DNA of 64,000 nucleotides from JAGAJR01 sp048463395 (GCA_048463395.1 DBFWPL010000004.1:20815-84814), one strand, 5' to 3'; positions 9,168-18,296 are shown, counted from the stretch's first letter. Program-made: numbers and translations. The notes: generated from the letters alone by a model not told the origin.

Positions 9168-9422
9168 TCAATCAGTGCAAATATTTGAAAACGCCGCTTT
9201 AACGGAAATTCCCTCCAAATTGCCGATTTTTCCGGTCAATGCACTGATAACATCCTGCGGAGCGTCAATCGCAATGGAAATAATATGAATACCCTTTTGA
9301 CGATACGGAATACCCATCCGCCCCACCATGTATTGAGCATATTCATGCAAAATCGCATTCAGTTTTTCCACGGAATTCATATTTTCAACAATAATTCCGA
9401 CAATCGCAACTCTGGTTTCCAT
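9168..9422 (-). CDS. TM1266-family putative iron-only hydrogenase system regulator
   Basis: This is an 84-residue single-domain protein. Start 9422 is chosen because AGGAG lies seven bases upstream; an ATG at 9428 is too close. Residues RVAIVGIIVENMNSVEKLN and the GRMGIPYRQKGIHIISIAIDAP segment match the small ferredoxin-like (ACT/NikR-C-like) TM1266 family, usually found beside hydE/hydG. It is thought to sense or regulate the hydrogenase system, but its ligand is not established. The hydG neighbour supports the call. Confidence 0.85.
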   Translation of the reverse strand: METRVAIVGIIVENMNSVEKLNAILHEYAQYMVGRMGIPYRQKGIHIISIAIDAPQDVISALTGKIGNLEGISVKAAFSNICTD

Positions 9423-9686
9423 TAACATTCTCCTTTTTTCATTAACATAACCGGCATTGTTTCATATTTAATCATTAAAAACAACAAAAAAAGCCCTTAA
9501 CGCTTCTCTCATTGTTTTGTCTAAATTGTCCTTGCCCGAAAAGCAAAAATATGGTATTCTGAAATTCTCAATAAGTTATTATGGATGTATTAAAAAAACA
9601 GGTTAATTTACCGGTATTTTGCACATTCATAAGTTTTTTCGATTAAAAATCATATAATAACAATAATCTTTTAACTTACAAAACCT

Positions 9687-10529
9687 ATGAACGCTATCAG
9701 AATCAGCAGCCAGTTCGGTCATGAAATCATGTCTCTCGTCTTCGCCAAGGCATTCAGCCTTCCCGTCGTTATCATCCCTAACAAGGACAACAAGGAAGAA
9801 TACGATACCGAAGCTCAGAAAATTTACGACAATATGTCAGTCTTCTACGGCAACATGGAAATCGTCAAATTCGAAGAGAAGAACAACATTGACGCATGGG
9901 ACGTTATCAATGACCTCAAGAACAGCAAAATCTCCACAGAAATGTGGCAGAAATTCGCAGCAACCCGGCTGGAAATGAACGCAGAAGCAGAACTCCCGGT
10001 ATACAACGCCCTGACAGGAAAACAAAACGTATTGGTTGTCCCCCAGAAACTCATCTCTGATGGGAAATGCGGCATTACCGCCCAACAGCAAAGCCTTCCT
10101 CTGGAGGTTTTCGAATTCCTCAAGGGCAGAACAGAAAATTATGTCCTCGGGCAACACTTTCACAAGGTCAACGACCGTTCCACCGTGGAAGCTCTCGCCC
10201 AAGAGTATGACATGTATGTCCCCGGCATGGATGAAAATCCCGAAGTCTTCGGCATCCGCGGCGTGCAACACAAAATGTACTACAATATGTACAAGTCGCT
10301 CACCGCTTCCGTAGGCATCGCCGGAACCCATACTTGGATTATGCTCGCCCTGTTCCCTGAAATTCCTCAAATCATTTTGTTCAACAACAAAGGCGTTGAG
10401 CGATGGAAGGAAATAGAAAAAGCTTATCAGGCTCAGGGACACAAAATTTTCTGCATCGGCTTCGACGAGAAGACAAACATGAAGCAGCTCTCAAAAGAAA
10501 TTGAAGAGAAATACCAGCTTCTGTTCTAA
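9687..10529 (+). CDS. Hypothetical protein, possible GT-B-like fold
   Basis: The protein is 280 residues, starts at ATG 9687 and has no signal peptide. It is not a family I can name. The C-terminal part (KSLTASVGIAGTHTWIMLALFPEIPQIILFN) has the look of the nucleotide-sugar binding half of GT-B or heptosyltransferase-like proteins, a weak inference. Codon use differs from the neighbours, with many C-ending codons, against a markedly AT-rich phosphodiesterase gene alongside. It stands alone on the plus strand with its own upstream gap and terminator, consistent with separate acquisition. Confidence 0.6.
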   Translation: MNAIRISSQFGHEIMSLVFAKAFSLPVVIIPNKDNKEEYDTEAQKIYDNMSVFYGNMEIVKFEEKNNIDAWDVINDLKNSKISTEMWQKFAATRLEMNAEAELPVYNALTGKQNVLVVPQKLISDGKCGITAQQQSLPLEVFEFLKGRTENYVLGQHFHKVNDRSTVEALAQEYDMYVPGMDENPEVFGIRGVQHKMYYNMYKSLTASVGIAGTHTWIMLALFPEIPQIILFNNKGVERWKEIEKAYQAQGHKIFCIGFDEKTNMKQLSKEIEEKYQLLF

Positions 10530-10789
10530 CTTCTCTCAACCTGTAAAAAACAAAAGGGTCTGACCATCCGGTCAGACCTTTTTGTTATTATTACTGGTTC
10601 TTTGTCCTTAAAATCTTTATTAGAATTTTTAATTATTTCAACAATCTTTTCATCAGGCATTTTCCCCATTTTGTTGGTGTAAACACAAATGTCTATATCA
10701 GAAACCCCTTCTATGAAACCTTTACCATAAGTAGATGATCCATAAATTTGTGCTGCTTGAATTTCCAATTCAGCTAAATCTTTTTGCAA
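10526..10789 (-). pseudogene. Remnant of a MNT-type nucleotidyltransferase
   Basis: The 87-residue frame starts at TTG. It contains YGSSTYGKGF then SDIDICVY, the G-S and D-x-D motif of the small nucleotidyltransferase family. After the third strand the frame runs into the terminator of the opposite gene (10552-10583) and ends in unrelated residues, so the C-terminus is lost. Upstream, coding-like sequence continues with no start codon in this frame back to a TAA. An ATG overlapping the phosphodiesterase stop opens a different frame of 19 codons. This fits one or more frameshifts. It is probably not functional. Confidence 0.55.
10552..10583. terminator. Terminator after the 9687 gene
   Basis: GGTCTGAC and GTCAGACC form a stem with a short loop flanked by A- and T-runs. 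The nucleotidyltransferase remnant reads through it on the other strand. Confidence 0.8.
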
Positions 10790-10843
10790 ATATTTTTTAT
10801 ATCTATCAAAGCTTGTTGATGTTGTTTTAGGAACATATTCATA

Positions 10844-11971
10844 TTAAGTTTTCTCAACCAAAATTAAAGGTACTAACATTTCTTTTTCACTCATACCTGC
10901 GTGATCAGCTTTAAGTGATGCATGTTCTTTTTCTCCGGTAGAATAACGTAATGATCTGTTACCATAAGAAATTGCGACATAATCTCCTATAAATTCAGGA
11001 ACTTGCCTGTGCATTTTTCCATTCCCTAAAATACCACTTTTTAGAAAATCAGCCTTATTCCATAATATAAAATCTTCAGAAAACAGGTCGTTAAATTTTT
11101 TTTCAAATTCTTCCATTTTTTTACTTTTAATAAAAAACGTTACAAACCTGGCTTCTAATGCAGGAGGGCGGACAAACATTTCACATAATTCAGGATAAGT
11201 AATATTCAGATAAATTTCTTCCACATCTATCTGACCATGATCCGCAGAAATGACCAACAGAGAATCATTCAAATTATCAGCTAATTTTTTTAAATTTTCA
11301 TCAAGATTAAGTAGAACTTCTTTGACTTCTTGAGCCGTTGTTCCATATTTATGCACACTGCTATCTGGCTCAGTCCAATATGCTGAAAACAATTTTCGTT
11401 TATTACTTTGTTTTGATAATGTATCAATTTTTTCACACATTTGTTCAAAACTTTCAACTCCATTTGGATCAAAAGCTGGAAAAATCTTGTGATATTCAAC
11501 TTCAGGGTTTTGTTTTATTATTTTTTCATAAATTGTTTCATATTTTATAATATCATTTGCAGGAGGTGGCGTTGTAAGTTTTTTTCCGCTATAAAAAGCA
11601 GTATTGCGAAAATTTTCAATAATCTCATTATATTGCTTATAATAACTCATCCAACCTAACCAACCACTCTCGTAAGGAGTTAAACCGGAATGAAAAGCGG
11701 TTGTCGCAGCAGCTGTCGTTGGCGGAAAAACAGAGAAAATTTGCTCTGCTATATGCTCGCAAATAAAACTATCTTGAGGAAGATTTCGCTTTATTAAATC
11801 AATTCCCATACCATCCAGTATCATAAAAATAACATTTTTATAATTTTTATCTAATTTTTCATCTAAAACAGGAAGTGAATGATGAGAAGTTGGTACATTA
11901 TAGTATTTTAAAAAAGAATTACTTAGAGAAACTATACTATTATCATAATTAAACTTAAAACTTTTATCCAT
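10844..11971 (-). CDS. Alkaline-phosphatase superfamily (type I phosphodiesterase) protein
   Basis: The product is 375 residues. Metal and nucleophile motifs of the superfamily are visible: FMILDGMG (metal Asp) near residue 52, FPPTTAAATT with the likely catalytic Thr, YWTEPDSSVHKYG (Asp and His), LLVISADHGQ (Asp-His) and a later His near KADHAG. It has no signal peptide, so a cytoplasmic role is expected. The substrate is unknown; relatives hydrolyse phosphodiesters or pyrophosphates. The gene is AT-rich compared with housekeeping neighbours, and its stop overlaps the 5' part of the nucleotidyltransferase remnant. Confidence 0.8.
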   Translation of the reverse strand: MDKSFKFNYDNSIVSLSNSFLKYYNVPTSHHSLPVLDEKLDKNYKNVIFMILDGMGIDLIKRNLPQDSFICEHIAEQIFSVFPPTTAAATTAFHSGLTPYESGWLGWMSYYKQYNEIIENFRNTAFYSGKKLTTPPPANDIIKYETIYEKIIKQNPEVEYHKIFPAFDPNGVESFEQMCEKIDTLSKQSNKRKLFSAYWTEPDSSVHKYGTTAQEVKEVLLNLDENLKKLADNLNDSLLVISADHGQIDVEEIYLNITYPELCEMFVRPPALEARFVTFFIKSKKMEEFEKKFNDLFSEDFILWNKADFLKSGILGNGKMHRQVPEFIGDYVAISYGNRSLRYSTGEKEHASLKADHAGMSEKEMLVPLILVEKT

Positions 11972-12083
11972 AGAACCCGTCCTTAAAAAGAAATTTAAGC
12001 ATATTAGATAACAAAGTCAATGCATAAGCCCCATTTTCGTCCAAATAGTTGCTTATTCTTATGGTGCACTATAAGGAGTAAAG

Positions 12084-12480
12084 AACACAAAACCCACCGC
12101 TTTGGGTGGGTTTACATAACACTCGCTCTTTCCAAATATCTTCCGAGAGGTTGGCTCCGTTTCACTTCGCCGCTGCGTCGTCGCAAGTGCGGCGGCACTC
12201 CCGTTCCGCCTGCTCCTCCTTGTCAAACTCCCTCCCTCGGGAGTTCTCACTGCCCACTTCAGCCAATAACACAAAACCCACCGCTTCGGGTGGGATTCAA
12301 ATAATCTGCATTCTTTCAACTTTCCTCACATGAGAGGTTGGCTCGTTTCACTTCGCCGCTGCGTCGTCGCAAGTGCGGCGATACTCCCGTCTCGCCTGCT
12401 CCTCCTTGTCAAACTCCCTCCCTCGGGAGTTCTCACTGCCCACTTCAGCCAATAACACAAAACCCACCGCTTTGGGTGGG
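12084..12480. repeat. Tandem GC-rich repeats with terminator hairpins, next to tRNA-Val
   Basis: The stretch 11972-12491 has no real gene. Two blocks of about 150 bp (12145-12294 and 12332-12480) are nearly identical. Each begins GAGAGGTTGGCTC, runs through a GC-rich centre and ends ACACAAAACCCACCGCTT(T/C)GGGTGGG. A third copy of only that end lies at 12084-12110. The spacers before each block are also alike, so the unit is about 185 bp. Each unit end is a CCCACC/GGTGGG hairpin matching the tRNA-Val terminator. Short frames inside are repeat artefacts. The origin is probably local tandem duplication of the tRNA 3' flank. Confidence 0.8.
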
Positions 12481-12494
12481 TTTTGTGTTATTGG
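12449..12494 (-). terminator. tRNA-Val terminator that includes the tRNA CCA end
   Basis: A perfect 20-bp inverted repeat (12449-12468 with 12475-12494) encloses a six-base loop. On the minus strand its first three bases are the encoded CCA of tRNA-Val. Confidence 0.85.
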
Positions 12495-12567
12495 TGGGAG
12501 TTGAGAGGTTCGAACTCCCGACCCTCTCGGTGTAAACGAGATGCTCTTCCAGCTGAGCTAAACTCCC
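12492..12567 (-). tRNA. tRNA-Val (anticodon TAC)
   Basis: A 76-base cloverleaf is read on the minus strand. The acceptor is GGGAGTT/AACTCCC with discriminator A and encoded CCA. The D arm starts GCTCAGCTGG. The anticodon stem TCTCG/CGAGA holds loop TTTACAC. The T loop is TTCGAAC. Confidence 0.95.
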
Positions 12568-12724
12568 ATCATGCTTACGGATGACTTTATAACCTCATTA
12601 GTTTAATTAATCAAGCAAAAAATTACAAAAAAATAAAAAAATTAAAAAATCGTTTCATATCAAAAAGATAAACTTTTTATCCTACTACCCCAATCCTCTG
12701 CTATCTGAGTTTTCGGAGTACAAC

Positions 12725-12753
12725 AAAAAAGGCGGAACAATTATCCCGCCTTT
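12725..12753 (-). terminator. Terminator after the HU gene
   Basis: GGCGG/CCGCC stem with a U-run on the minus strand (AAAAAA on the plus strand at 12725). Confidence 0.7.
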
Positions 12754-12802
12754 ATCTTGTTCTATAAACTAAGGACTGACAAAGCCAGCCCTTAACAGAT
12801 AA

Positions 12803-13075
12803 TTAGTTTACAGAGTCTTGAAGAGCTTTACCTGCTTTGAACTTAGCTTGTTTGCGAGCCGGAATTTTGATGGTAGCACCAGTACGTGGGTTGCGGCCAG
12901 TTGTAGCAGAACGTTTAGAAACTGCGAAAGTACCGAAACCAACGAGGCGAACTTCATCACCAGCTTTCAAAGCTGAAGTTACAGAAGCAACAAATGCATC
13001 CAAAGCCTTAGCAGAATCAGTTTTTGTAAGGCCTGTTTCATTAGCAATGCTAGAAATCAATTCATTTTTATTCAC
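12803..13075 (-). CDS. hup: DNA-binding protein HU
   Basis: A 90-residue protein of standard HU length that bends and compacts DNA as a dimer. It begins MNKNELISSIANETGLTKTDSAKALDAF. The strand region is GDEVRLVGFGTFAVSKR and the DNA-intercalating arm is GRNPRTGATIKIPA with the conserved Pro. The sequence is closer to HU than to IHF, which carries longer charged termini. It is the last member of the preserved tig/clpP/clpX/lon/hup order. The 316-bp gap up to lon presumably holds its own promoter. Confidence 0.95.
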   Translation of the reverse strand: MNKNELISSIANETGLTKTDSAKALDAFVASVTSALKAGDEVRLVGFGTFAVSKRSATTGRNPRTGATIKIPARKQAKFKAGKALQDSVN

Positions 13076-13391
13076 GATGAGGACTCCCTCTAATTATAAG
13101 TTATAAACCAAAGTGATAAGGTTTCCCTCACCACACCTAAAATTTAAGACTCAAAAAACGCTTAAGTCAAACAAAATCAACGCTTTTATACAGAATAATC
13201 CACTTTTTTCTTTTTAAAACCCTATTTTTAGGAGCATTTTACAATGTTATTCACAGATAACTTAGACGAATCAAGACTTACACACAATTTTCTTCTAAAA
13301 AAACGATTCTTATTTCGACTAAACAACACAGATTCTCCCCAACAAAAAAGGCGGAAGATTCCGCCTTTTTTCTACAATATATAAAGAAGTC
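13076..13391. other. Intergenic region between lon and hup
   Basis: No gene is visible. It contains the lon terminator at 13344-13371 (AAAAGGCGGAA and TTCCGCCTTTT around GA, with a minus-strand U-run). The remaining AT-rich stretch must carry the hup promoter; I cannot place it with confidence. Confidence 0.6.
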
Positions 13392-15731
13392 TTATTTTTT
13401 GTCATTCAACGGTGTAATTTTTCCGTTAAGAGCAATTTTAATAACTTCACTGACCTCCGAAACCGGAATAATTTTCAGACCGGATTTCACATTCTCCGGA
13501 ATTTCGGCCAAATCTTTTTCATTATCCTTCGGAATAATCACGGTCTTAATCCCTCCTCGCAACGCGGAAAGAAGTTTTTCTTTCAACCCGCCGATAGGCA
13601 GAACCCGTCCCTGAAGCGTGATTTCTCCCGTCATGGCCACATCTTTCCGAACCGGAATTTTAGTCAGTACGGAAACCAAGGTCGTATACATGGCAATACC
13701 TGCCGACGGCCCGTCTTTCGGAGTGGCTCCTTCCGGAACATGAACGTGAATATCAGTTTTTTCAAACACTTCCGGATCAATTCCTAAATCTTTTGAATGA
13801 GAACGGACAACCGAATAAGCCGTTTCAATGGATTCTTTCATCACATCACCCAGTTTTCCGGTCTGCTTGATATTACCTTTACCCGGCATATCCACCGCCT
13901 CAATAAAGAGAATATCTCCGCCGACTTCCGTCCACGCCAAACCGGTAGTAACGCCGATATGATCGCTTTCTTCCGCCTCTCCGAACCGATACTTAATAAC
14001 CCCTAGATATTTTTCCAAATTTTTCTCGGTTATGCTTATCTTCTTGGTTTTCTTTCCCGAAAGCATAATCTCTTTAACCGCTTTGCGAGCCAAAGTCGAC
14101 AATTCCCGCTCCAGATTTCTCACACCGGCTTCTCGGGTATAATGACGAATAATGCTGCGAACGGCATCGTCTGAAATGGACAGTTCCTTTTCCTTCACGG
14201 CATTTTCTTTAAAAATTTTCGGAATCAAATGCCGTTTTGCAATTTCAATCTTCTCGTCTTCGGTATACCCCGACAAACGGATAATCTCCATTCTGTCCAG
14301 CAACGGACGCGGCATATCCAAAGAATTCGCCGTTGTAACAAACATCACATCCGACAAATCATAATCCACTTCCAGATAATGATCGTTGAAAGATGAATTC
14401 TGTTCCGGATCCAAAACCTCTAACAAAGCGGAACTCGGATCTCCGCGGTAATCATTACCCAGCTTGTCTATTTCATCAAGCAGGAATAACGGATTAGATG
14501 TCGCAGCTTTCTTCATGCCTTTAATAATCTTACCCGGCATAGACCCGATATACGTTCTGCGGTGTCCGCGAATTTCCGCCTCATCTCTCATACCGCCGAG
14601 AGACGCTCTGACAAAACTTCTTCCGGTAGCTCGGGCAATAGATTTACCCAAAGAGGTCTTACCAACCCCCGGAGGTCCGACCAAACACAAAATCGGCCCT
14701 TTAACCTTATCGGCTCTGGCCTGCACTGCCAAATATTCGACAATGCGTTCTTTTACCTTCTCCAGTCCGTAATGGTCTTTTTCCAATATCTCCAAAGCCT
14801 TGGATAAGTCTTTGTTAACCTTGGAACGTTTCTTCCAAGGAATATCCAACAGCCAGTCAAGATAATTTCTGATAACTGTCGCCTCACTGGACATGGCATT
14901 CATGCTTTTAAGCTTTTTAACCTCGGCAAGAGCTTTCTCTTTTGCTTCTTTGCTCAACTTGTTTTTTTCGATTTTTTTCATATAATCAGAAATTTCAACC
15001 GAACCGTCTCCGTCGCCGAGTTCTTTTTGAATCGCTTTCATCTGCTCGTTCAGATAATATTCCTTTTGACTTTTTTCCATCTGCTTTTTGACGCGGACTT
15101 TGATTTTGTTTTCCACTTCCAGCAAAGTAATTTCTGCATCCATAAAGCCCAGAATCTTTTCAAAACGGTCTTTGAGCGTCTGAGCCTCAAGCAACGCCTG
15201 TTTATCGGCAATTTTCAAAGCAAGATGAGAAGCTATGGTGTCTGCCAGTTTTCCGTAATCTTCTATCTGGTTGACGGCAACCAAAACTTCCGGCGGTGTT
15301 TTTTTGGACAACTTCACATATTCTTCAAATTGGGAAAGAACCGCACGAGACAAAGCCTCCAGTTCCACATCATTTCCGTTTTTTTCCGGAAGGACGACTG
15401 CATCGGCCTCTATATATTCGTCATTTTTTAAAAACTCTTCAATTTTAACGCGTTCCACACCCTCAATCAAAACTTTAACCGTCCCGTCAGGAAGTTTCAA
15501 TAACTGCAAAACCGTTCCCAAAGTACCCACGTTAAAGATATCCTCTTGTGTCGGATCCTCTATGGCGGCATTTTTCTGCGTTGCCAGAATAATATTCTGG
15601 TCGTTCTCAACCACCTCTTGCAAAGCACGAATGGATTTTTCCCTTCCGACAAACAAAGGAACGATCATTTTGGGATAGACTACAATATCTCTCAACGGAA
15701 GAACGGGATACTTTTGTTTTTTTTCAGCCAT
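13392..15731 (-). CDS. lon: ATP-dependent protease Lon
   Basis: A 779-residue cytoplasmic AAA+ serine protease that degrades misfolded and regulatory proteins. The N-terminal substrate domain begins YPVLPLRDIVVYPKMIVPLFVGRE. A coiled-coil lies near residues 190-260. Walker A GPPGVGKTSLGKSIA is near residue 350 and Walker B LFLLDEIDKLG near 420. The protease domain has the catalytic Ser in PKDGPSAGIAM (about 675) and the catalytic Lys near GLKEKLLSA (about 718). Length and order are normal. The gene stands between fliN (divergent, 261 bp away) and hup. Confidence 0.97.
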   Translation of the reverse strand: MAEKKQKYPVLPLRDIVVYPKMIVPLFVGREKSIRALQEVVENDQNIILATQKNAAIEDPTQEDIFNVGTLGTVLQLLKLPDGTVKVLIEGVERVKIEEFLKNDEYIEADAVVLPEKNGNDVELEALSRAVLSQFEEYVKLSKKTPPEVLVAVNQIEDYGKLADTIASHLALKIADKQALLEAQTLKDRFEKILGFMDAEITLLEVENKIKVRVKKQMEKSQKEYYLNEQMKAIQKELGDGDGSVEISDYMKKIEKNKLSKEAKEKALAEVKKLKSMNAMSSEATVIRNYLDWLLDIPWKKRSKVNKDLSKALEILEKDHYGLEKVKERIVEYLAVQARADKVKGPILCLVGPPGVGKTSLGKSIARATGRSFVRASLGGMRDEAEIRGHRRTYIGSMPGKIIKGMKKAATSNPLFLLDEIDKLGNDYRGDPSSALLEVLDPEQNSSFNDHYLEVDYDLSDVMFVTTANSLDMPRPLLDRMEIIRLSGYTEDEKIEIAKRHLIPKIFKENAVKEKELSISDDAVRSIIRHYTREAGVRNLERELSTLARKAVKEIMLSGKKTKKISITEKNLEKYLGVIKYRFGEAEESDHIGVTTGLAWTEVGGDILFIEAVDMPGKGNIKQTGKLGDVMKESIETAYSVVRSHSKDLGIDPEVFEKTDIHVHVPEGATPKDGPSAGIAMYTTLVSVLTKIPVRKDVAMTGEITLQGRVLPIGGLKEKLLSALRGGIKTVIIPKDNEKDLAEIPENVKSGLKIIPVSEVSEVIKIALNGKITPLNDKK

Positions 15732-15992
15732 TTTCTTTTGTCCTCAAATTTATTGTCATCTTATATATAGGAAAACTATTCGGCTACGACAATGCCGCAT
15801 AAAAACTTTTTTGGCACATTTAAGGCTTGTCGGCAATCTCTAAACTTTTTAATCCACAATTGTATTAAAAAAAGCTCATATTTTATACATTTGCATATAA
15901 TAAGTTGATAAATTAAATTTGCAGATTAAAAAAAATCATATAGTATAAGGAAAAAATAAAATCCGCATATATGAAATTAAGGATAATTTTCA

Positions 15993-16253
15993 ATGAACAG
16001 TTCAAGAAAAAACAATATTTCAGACGAAGAAATCAGCATTGACATTTCCGTAACGCTGGGAACGGCGGACCTCCGCGTTCAGCAGCTGTTAAAACTCGGA
16101 CGAGGTGCCGTTGTGGAGCTTGACCGAGATGTCAATGATTATGTGGATATTTATGCCAACGACGTTTTAATCGGACATGGCGAAGTCGTTATTACCGAAA
16201 ATGAATCTATCGGGGTTTCCATCACTGATACCGTAAAAAAATCCAAAAGATAA
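15993..16253 (+). CDS. fliN: Flagellar motor switch protein FliN (SpoA domain)
   Basis: The 86-residue protein is almost only the SpoA/FliN C-terminal domain. Signature segments are ISIDISVTLGTADLRVQQLLKLGRGAVVELDR, then DVLIGHGEVVI and the closing hydrophobic strand. FliN forms the lower C-ring of the flagellar switch, with FliM and FliG. Short forms near 80-110 residues are common. It is separated from other flagellar genes here and starts eight bases before an acyltransferase gene, so it appears to head the lipid A operon. Confidence 0.85.
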   Translation: MNSSRKNNISDEEISIDISVTLGTADLRVQQLLKLGRGAVVELDRDVNDYVDIYANDVLIGHGEVVITENESIGVSITDTVKKSKR

Positions 16254-16260
16254 AAACGAG

Positions 16261-17028
16261 ATGATTAAAAGAAAAAAACTGAAAAATCTGCTGAAAAAAA
16301 TCGTAAAATCAGCGTTTTTTGCCAACCTTATCAGCAGCCTGGTTTATTGGTATGCCCGCTTGGTCGGAGCAACAACCCGCTGGGAGATCCATGGCCGGGA
16401 AAAATGCTTTGAAACCTGGGATAAAGACGAAGCCATTATCCTCATCGGTTGGCACGGAAGAGCTTTGATGCTCCCTTATTTCTGGAACCGTTACAAACCG
16501 ATAAGTGCGTTGGTTTCCCTGCATCAGGACGGACGTTTGATTGCCGGCCTGCTGCAAAAATTCGGTCTTGGAGTTATCGGAGGCTCCAGCAACGGAAACG
16601 CTCGCGGAGCAGCTACCGGATTAATGCATGCCTTACAAAGGAACGAAAGCATTTCCATTATTCCCGACGGTCCTGTCGGTCCCAGTATGCAAATGAATAT
16701 GTCTCCGATTTATTTTGCTCAAAAAAGCGGCAAACCTATTTTCGGCATGACATACAGTGTCAAAAATTCCAAAATCATTACCAAAAGCTGGGATGACATG
16801 ATGATTCCGCTTCCCTTCTCCAAAGGTGTCTGCCGGTTGACAGACCCGTTTTACATTCCTAAAGACGCCACTCCCGAAGAATTGGAAAAATACCGAAAAC
16901 AAATTGAAGATACCCTGAATAAAATGACATATGAGGCAGACACCCGTGTCGGAAGAATTCCCGTTCTGCCTAAACACAAAGTAAAAAAGAAAAAACATCC
17001 CAAACAACCAGACGGAGCGTCTAAATAA
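16261..17028 (+). CDS. Lysophospholipid/lipid A acyltransferase family protein (DUF374)
   Basis: The product is 255 residues, with an N-terminal basic and hydrophobic segment (residues about 10-35) suited to membrane attachment. The DUF374 pattern is present: ILIGWHGRALMLPYFW, ALVSLHQDGRLIAGLL (HX4D-like), GGSSNGNARGAATGL, and SIIPDGPVGPSMQM. These match the acyltransferase fold related to PlsC/LpxL. In alphaproteobacteria this gene commonly precedes waaA and lpxK, as here; its TAA overlaps the waaA ATG by one base. A role in lipid A secondary acylation is likely but not proven. Confidence 0.85.
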   Translation: MIKRKKLKNLLKKIVKSAFFANLISSLVYWYARLVGATTRWEIHGREKCFETWDKDEAIILIGWHGRALMLPYFWNRYKPISALVSLHQDGRLIAGLLQKFGLGVIGGSSNGNARGAATGLMHALQRNESISIIPDGPVGPSMQMNMSPIYFAQKSGKPIFGMTYSVKNSKIITKSWDDMMIPLPFSKGVCRLTDPFYIPKDATPEELEKYRKQIEDTLNKMTYEADTRVGRIPVLPKHKVKKKKHPKQPDGASK

Positions 17029-18296
17029 TGTTCATCCGCATTTACAACACACTCATCAGAATTTTATACCCGCTTGTCATCAGCCGTTATATCAAAAAGC
17101 GTAAAGAAAACGGCAAAGAGGATTTAAAACGTTTCAACGAACGTGTCGGCCGCCCGACCATGAAACGTCCGGAAGGAAAACTTATCTGGATGCACGGAGC
17201 TTCTGTAGGAGAGTCTATTTCTATGCTTCCGCTGATTAATAAACTTTTGGAATATTATCCGGAACTAAACATTATGGTAACAACCGGAACCATAACCTCT
17301 GCGGAACTCATGGCCAAGCGTCTTCCGGAAAGAGCTTTTCACCAATACTTCCCTTTGGATAATCCGGCATACTCCGCCCGCTTTGTCAAACACTGGCAGC
17401 CGGATTTAGTATTATGGTTTGAATCCGAATTCTGGCCGGCAATGCTTTCGACCATCAAACGCAAAAACATCCCGCTCATTTTGGTCAACGGAAGAATTTC
17501 CAACAAATCATTCAAACGCTGGCAGCAGTTTGACTTCATCAGCAAGGAACTTTTAGGCTGTTTTACCTTCTGTCTCGGACAATCGGAAGAAGACGCCTAC
17601 CGCCTTCGTGTATTAGGTGCAAAAGAAGCTCTCTGCCTCGGCAACATAAAATACGCCGGTCTCCCTCTGCCGATTGATGAAGAAAAAAAAGACGAAATCA
17701 AAAAACAAATCGGAAACCGTCCGTTTTGGCTGGCCAGTTCCACCCATAATGACGAGGAATTTAAAATCGCCCGTTTTCACAAACAGCTGTCCGAAAAAGT
17801 TCCCGGCATGTTGACCATCATTGTACCGAGACATCCGCAAAGAGGTGTTGAAATCAAAGAGCGTCTGGAAAACGAGTTACATTTAAAAACAGCTCTTCGT
17901 TCGGCAGGAGAACCAATTGGCAAATCAACGGAAGTATATATTGCCGACACGATCGGCGAACTGGGCTTATGGTACAATCTGGCAGAAATAGTTTTCATCG
18001 GCGGTTCATTAATTCCTCACGGCGGCCAAAACTTTATGGAACCCAGCCGCGTTCGTGATGCCGTTATTGTCGGACCGCACATGCACAACTTTACCGACGC
18101 CATGAACCGTGCCAAAAAGGCCGATGCTATCATTCAGGTTAACGACGTGATTGAACTTGAGGAAATCATTGAACAGCTCCTCACCCACAAAGAACTCCTT
18201 GAAGCCAAAAAAAGTCTGGCTTATAACTGGGCAAACGGCGAAGCCAAAGTTATCGACGGTATTGTTGACAAGATTAAAGGATACATGGATATATGA
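17028..18296 (+). CDS. waaA: 3-deoxy-D-manno-octulosonic acid transferase (Kdo transferase)
   Basis: WaaA/KdtA adds Kdo from CMP-Kdo to the lipid A precursor at the inner membrane. The 422-residue length is typical. An N-terminal hydrophobic segment precedes GKLIWMHGASVGESISMLPLI, a strong family signature. Further motifs are TTGTITSAELMAKR and WFESEFWPAML. The C-terminal nucleotide-binding half has VFIGGSLIPHGGQNFMEPSR. It overlaps the acyltransferase by one base and lpxK by four (ATGA), so the three genes are a coupled operon. Confidence 0.95.
   Translation: MFIRIYNTLIRILYPLVISRYIKKRKENGKEDLKRFNERVGRPTMKRPEGKLIWMHGASVGESISMLPLINKLLEYYPELNIMVTTGTITSAELMAKRLPERAFHQYFPLDNPAYSARFVKHWQPDLVLWFESEFWPAMLSTIKRKNIPLILVNGRISNKSFKRWQQFDFISKELLGCFTFCLGQSEEDAYRLRVLGAKEALCLGNIKYAGLPLPIDEEKKDEIKKQIGNRPFWLASSTHNDEEFKIARFHKQLSEKVPGMLTIIVPRHPQRGVEIKERLENELHLKTALRSAGEPIGKSTEVYIADTIGELGLWYNLAEIVFIGGSLIPHGGQNFMEPSRVRDAVIVGPHMHNFTDAMNRAKKADAIIQVNDVIELEEIIEQLLTHKELLEAKKSLAYNWANGEAKVIDGIVDKIKGYMDI

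Noticed and set aside
9837..10442. A 201-codon frame antisense to the 9687 gene
   Set aside because: The composition mirrors the sense gene's C-ending codons and shows no family or ribosome site; it is a shadow frame.
12020..12535. Several short frames in the repeat region with Pro/Arg/Cys-rich products
   Set aside because: They are made from the GC-rich repeats and the tRNA-Val sequence, and repeat with the units.
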